This document shows positions 62,289 to 64,000 of a stretch of DNA of 64,000 nt, piece after piece. The translations under genes were made by a program, and so were the position numbers. The notes under the pieces are model-generated. The model was not told where the DNA came from and did no database searches. It saw only the letters and a program-made list of their open reading frames with translations. The DNA is from Allobosea thiooxidans. Lineage in GTDB: Bacteria; Pseudomonadota; Alphaproteobacteria; Rhizobiales; Beijerinckiaceae. The DNA is taken from contig NZ_FUYX01000010.1 of assembly GCF_900168195.1 (NCBI RefSeq), positions 62,001-126,000 on the forward strand, given 5' to 3'. The number at the start of each line of letters is the position of its first letter. Position 1 is the first letter of the stretch.

Positions 62289-64000
62289 ATGGTCGATGTC
62301 GTCGATACGCTGCACATCCCGGAGAATCTGAGCGAGAACGAGGACGCCCGCCCCGGCTCGGCGATCATGCGACCGGTCGAGATCGTCGCCGCCGCGCTGG
62401 TCGCCTTCATCATCGGCGTGCTGCTGCTCGGCGTCGTCTCGCGCTATGTCTTCTCGCTGCCCTTCGTCTGGGTCGACGAGGTCGCATCGATCGCCTTCAT
62501 CTGGCTCGCCATGCTCGGCGCCGCCATCGCCGTGGACCGCAACGAGCATCTGCGGCTGACGCTCTTCGTCGGCATGATGTCGGCCCGGCTGCGCGAATTC
62601 GTCGAAACGCTGGCTCTGCTCGCGGTCGCCGCCTTCCTGGGCGCGATGGTCGCCCCGGCCATCGAATACGCGGTGGAAGAGAGCTACGTCACCTCGGCCG
62701 CCCTCAACATCCCCGTCAGCTGGCGTGTCTCGGCGATCGCCGTCGGCATCGTGCTGATGCTGCTGCTCACCCTGCGCTATGTCTTCAAGACCGGGCGGCT
62801 CGTCGACATCGCCGCCGCGGCACTGGTCGTCGGCGGCCTCGGTCTCGCCTTCTGGCTGCTCGGGCCGACGCTGAAGGGGCTCGGCTACTACAACATCCTG
62901 ATCTTTCTGATCGGGATCGTCGCCGTCTGCCTCGTCGCAGGCGTTCCCATCGCCTTCTGCTTCGGGCTCGGCACGCTCGCCTTCCTCGTCTTCTCGACCA
63001 GCGTGCCGACCGTGGTGATGATCGGGCGCATGGACGAGGGCATGTCGAGCCTCATCCTGCTCTCCGTGCCGATCTTCGTGCTGCTCGGCTGCATCCTCGA
63101 CGCCACCGGAATGGGCAAGGCGATCGTCGATTTCCTCGCCTCCCTGCTTGGCCATGTCCGCGCCGGCATGTCCTATGTCCTGCTCGGCTCGCTCTACCTG
63201 GTCTCGGGCATCTCGGGCTCCAAGGTCTCGGACATGGCGACCGTCGCTCCGGCGCTCTTCCCGGAGATGAAACGGCGCGGCTACAAGCCCAAGGACCTGA
63301 TCGCGCTGCTCTCCACCGGCGCAGCCATGGCCGACACCGTGCCGCCTTCGATCGTGCTGATCGTGCTCGGCTCGGTCGCCGGCGTCTCGATCGCGGGCCT
63401 GTTCAATGCGGGCTTCGTCATCGCCGGCGTGCTGCTCGTCGCGCTCGCGGGTCTCGCCCGCTGGAAGGCGGCAGCGGAGGACATGAAGGGCGTTCGCCGC
63501 GCCCCGCTCGCCGTGATCGGCAAGGTCGCGATCGTCGCGGCGCCGGCGCTGGTCCTGCCCTTCATCATTCGCGCGGCGGTGGGCGGCGGCGTCGCCACCG
63601 CGACCGAGGTCTCGACCATCGCGGTGCTCTATGCGCTCGTGATCGGCATCGTGCTCTATGGCGGCATCGGCCTGCGCAAATTCTACCAGATGCTGGTCGA
63701 GACGGCCGCGCTCTCCGGCGCGATCCTGGTGATCCTCGGCACCGCGCTCGCCATGGCCTGGGCCCTGACCCAGACCGGTTTCGCCCGCGATCTCGCCGTC
63801 TTCATGGCGAATCTGCCTGGCGGCTGGCTCACCTTCATGGCGGTGACCATCGTCGTCTTCATGATCCTCGGCTGCGTGCTGGAGGGGCTGCCGGCGATCG
63901 TGCTGATGGCGCCGCTGATGTTCCCGATCGCCAAGAATCTCGGCATCAACGACGTGCACTATTCGATGGTCGTCGTCACCGCGATGAACATCGGCCTGAT
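62289..64000 (+). CDS. TRAP transporter permease, fused DctQ-DctM (3' end off window)
   Basis: The frame is open from the ATG at 62289 to the window end (570 codons visible). The N-terminal part is a DctQ-type small subunit with four helices (PVEIVAAALVAFIIGVLLLGVVSRYVFSLPFVWVDEVASIAFIWLAMLGAAIAVDRNEHLRL). After two linker helices the DctM large subunit begins (YYNILIFLIGIVAVCLVAGVPIAFCFGLGTLAF, ILLSVPIFVLLGCILDATGMGKAIVDFLASLLGHVRAGMSYVLLGSLYLVSGISGSKVSDMATVAP). Such permeases take up organic acids with a periplasmic binding protein, which is not in the window. It is divergent from the IclR-ligase operon. Confidence 0.9.
   Translation, partial: MVDVVDTLHIPENLSENEDARPGSAIMRPVEIVAAALVAFIIGVLLLGVVSRYVFSLPFVWVDEVASIAFIWLAMLGAAIAVDRNEHLRLTLFVGMMSARLREFVETLALLAVAAFLGAMVAPAIEYAVEESYVTSAALNIPVSWRVSAIAVGIVLMLLLTLRYVFKTGRLVDIAAAALVVGGLGLAFWLLGPTLKGLGYYNILIFLIGIVAVCLVAGVPIAFCFGLGTLAFLVFSTSVPTVVMIGRMDEGMSSLILLSVPIFVLLGCILDATGMGKAIVDFLASLLGHVRAGMSYVLLGSLYLVSGISGSKVSDMATVAPALFPEMKRRGYKPKDLIALLSTGAAMADTVPPSIVLIVLGSVAGVSIAGLFNAGFVIAGVLLVALAGLARWKAAAEDMKGVRRAPLAVIGKVAIVAAPALVLPFIIRAAVGGGVATATEVSTIAVLYALVIGIVLYGGIGLRKFYQMLVETAALSGAILVILGTALAMAWALTQTGFARDLAVFMANLPGGWLTFMAVTIVVFMILGCVLEGLPAIVLMAPLMFPIAKNLGINDVHYSMVVVTAMNIGL

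Overview
This 64 kb window is a GC-rich, densely coded piece of an alphaproteobacterial chromosome. It most resembles the Hyphomicrobiales (Rhizobiales) and probably a Bosea- or Methylobacterium-like genus. That placement is inferred from gene content and order (ruvCAB next to ybgC-tolQRAB-pal; tkt-gap-pgk-fba; rcdA/DUF1465, DUF1192 and TrcR/DUF1013 clustered; split pntAA-pntAB-pntB) and from the palindromic intergenic repeats. No rRNA, tRNA, CRISPR array, prophage or insertion sequence was seen.

Layout. 1-0.5 kb: start of a TauE/SafE permease leaving the window. 0.6-16.4 kb: ruvC-ruvA-GNAT-ruvB, a DUF3828-like secreted protein, ybgC, a TetR regulator with its DUF2852 target, a butirosin-BtrH-like papain-fold protein, a P-loop kinase, then tolQRAB. 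tolB and pal are separated by a DUF2721 membrane protein and a subtilase autotransporter on the opposite strand. 16.5-17.8 kb: P-loop kinase, zapA and a DUF4164 coiled-coil protein. 18.1-24.9 kb: central carbon cluster tkt-gap-(two accessory genes)-pgk-fba. 25-30 kb: phoX with a clear Pho box, benE, a ThiE-like protein, a Sel1 protein and an inositol-monophosphatase-family protein. 31-35.8 kb: a MotA/MotB-like pair with a lysozyme inhibitor of the Ivy family, an MsbA-type ABC exporter and rpmE. 36-39.4 kb: cell-cycle related genes rcdA (DUF1465), DUF1192, a quinone oxidoreductase and trcR. 39.5-44.1 kb: propionyl-CoA synthetase, a second TauE/SafE permease and an acyl-CoA synthetase. 44.2-49.1 kb: yidB, a GlsB-like stress protein, two YdcH (DUF465) paralogues, purEK, rpsU and a TPR lipoprotein. 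49.1-56.7 kb: an alpha/beta hydrolase, the transhydrogenase operon with a COX4_pro_2 small subunit, an ABC1 kinase and peptidase T. 56.8-64 kb: two more acyl-CoA synthetases, a PPC/DUF296 protein, an IclR regulator and a divergent fused TRAP transporter running off the end.

How parts work together. Envelope integrity is a recurring theme: Tol-Pal, the MotAB-like pair, Ivy, the autotransporter and lipoproteins. The right end looks like an IclR-controlled uptake-and-activation module in which the TRAP permease imports a carboxylate and the ligase attaches CoA. The most informative regulatory signals are two matching 19-bp dyads at the TetR gene and its DUF2852 neighbour, a PhoB box in front of phoX, CtrA-like sites in front of rcdA, and dyads at the IclR start codon and in the TRAP/IclR divergent region. 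At least four families of palindromic intergenic repeats decorate gene ends. Two of them supply a stop codon or a Shine-Dalgarno sequence to the adjacent gene.

I found no convincing complete new defence or mobile system. The best candidates for new biology are the BtrH-like papain-fold gene, the subtilase autotransporter with Glu in place of the catalytic Asp, and the MotAB-like/Ivy operon.
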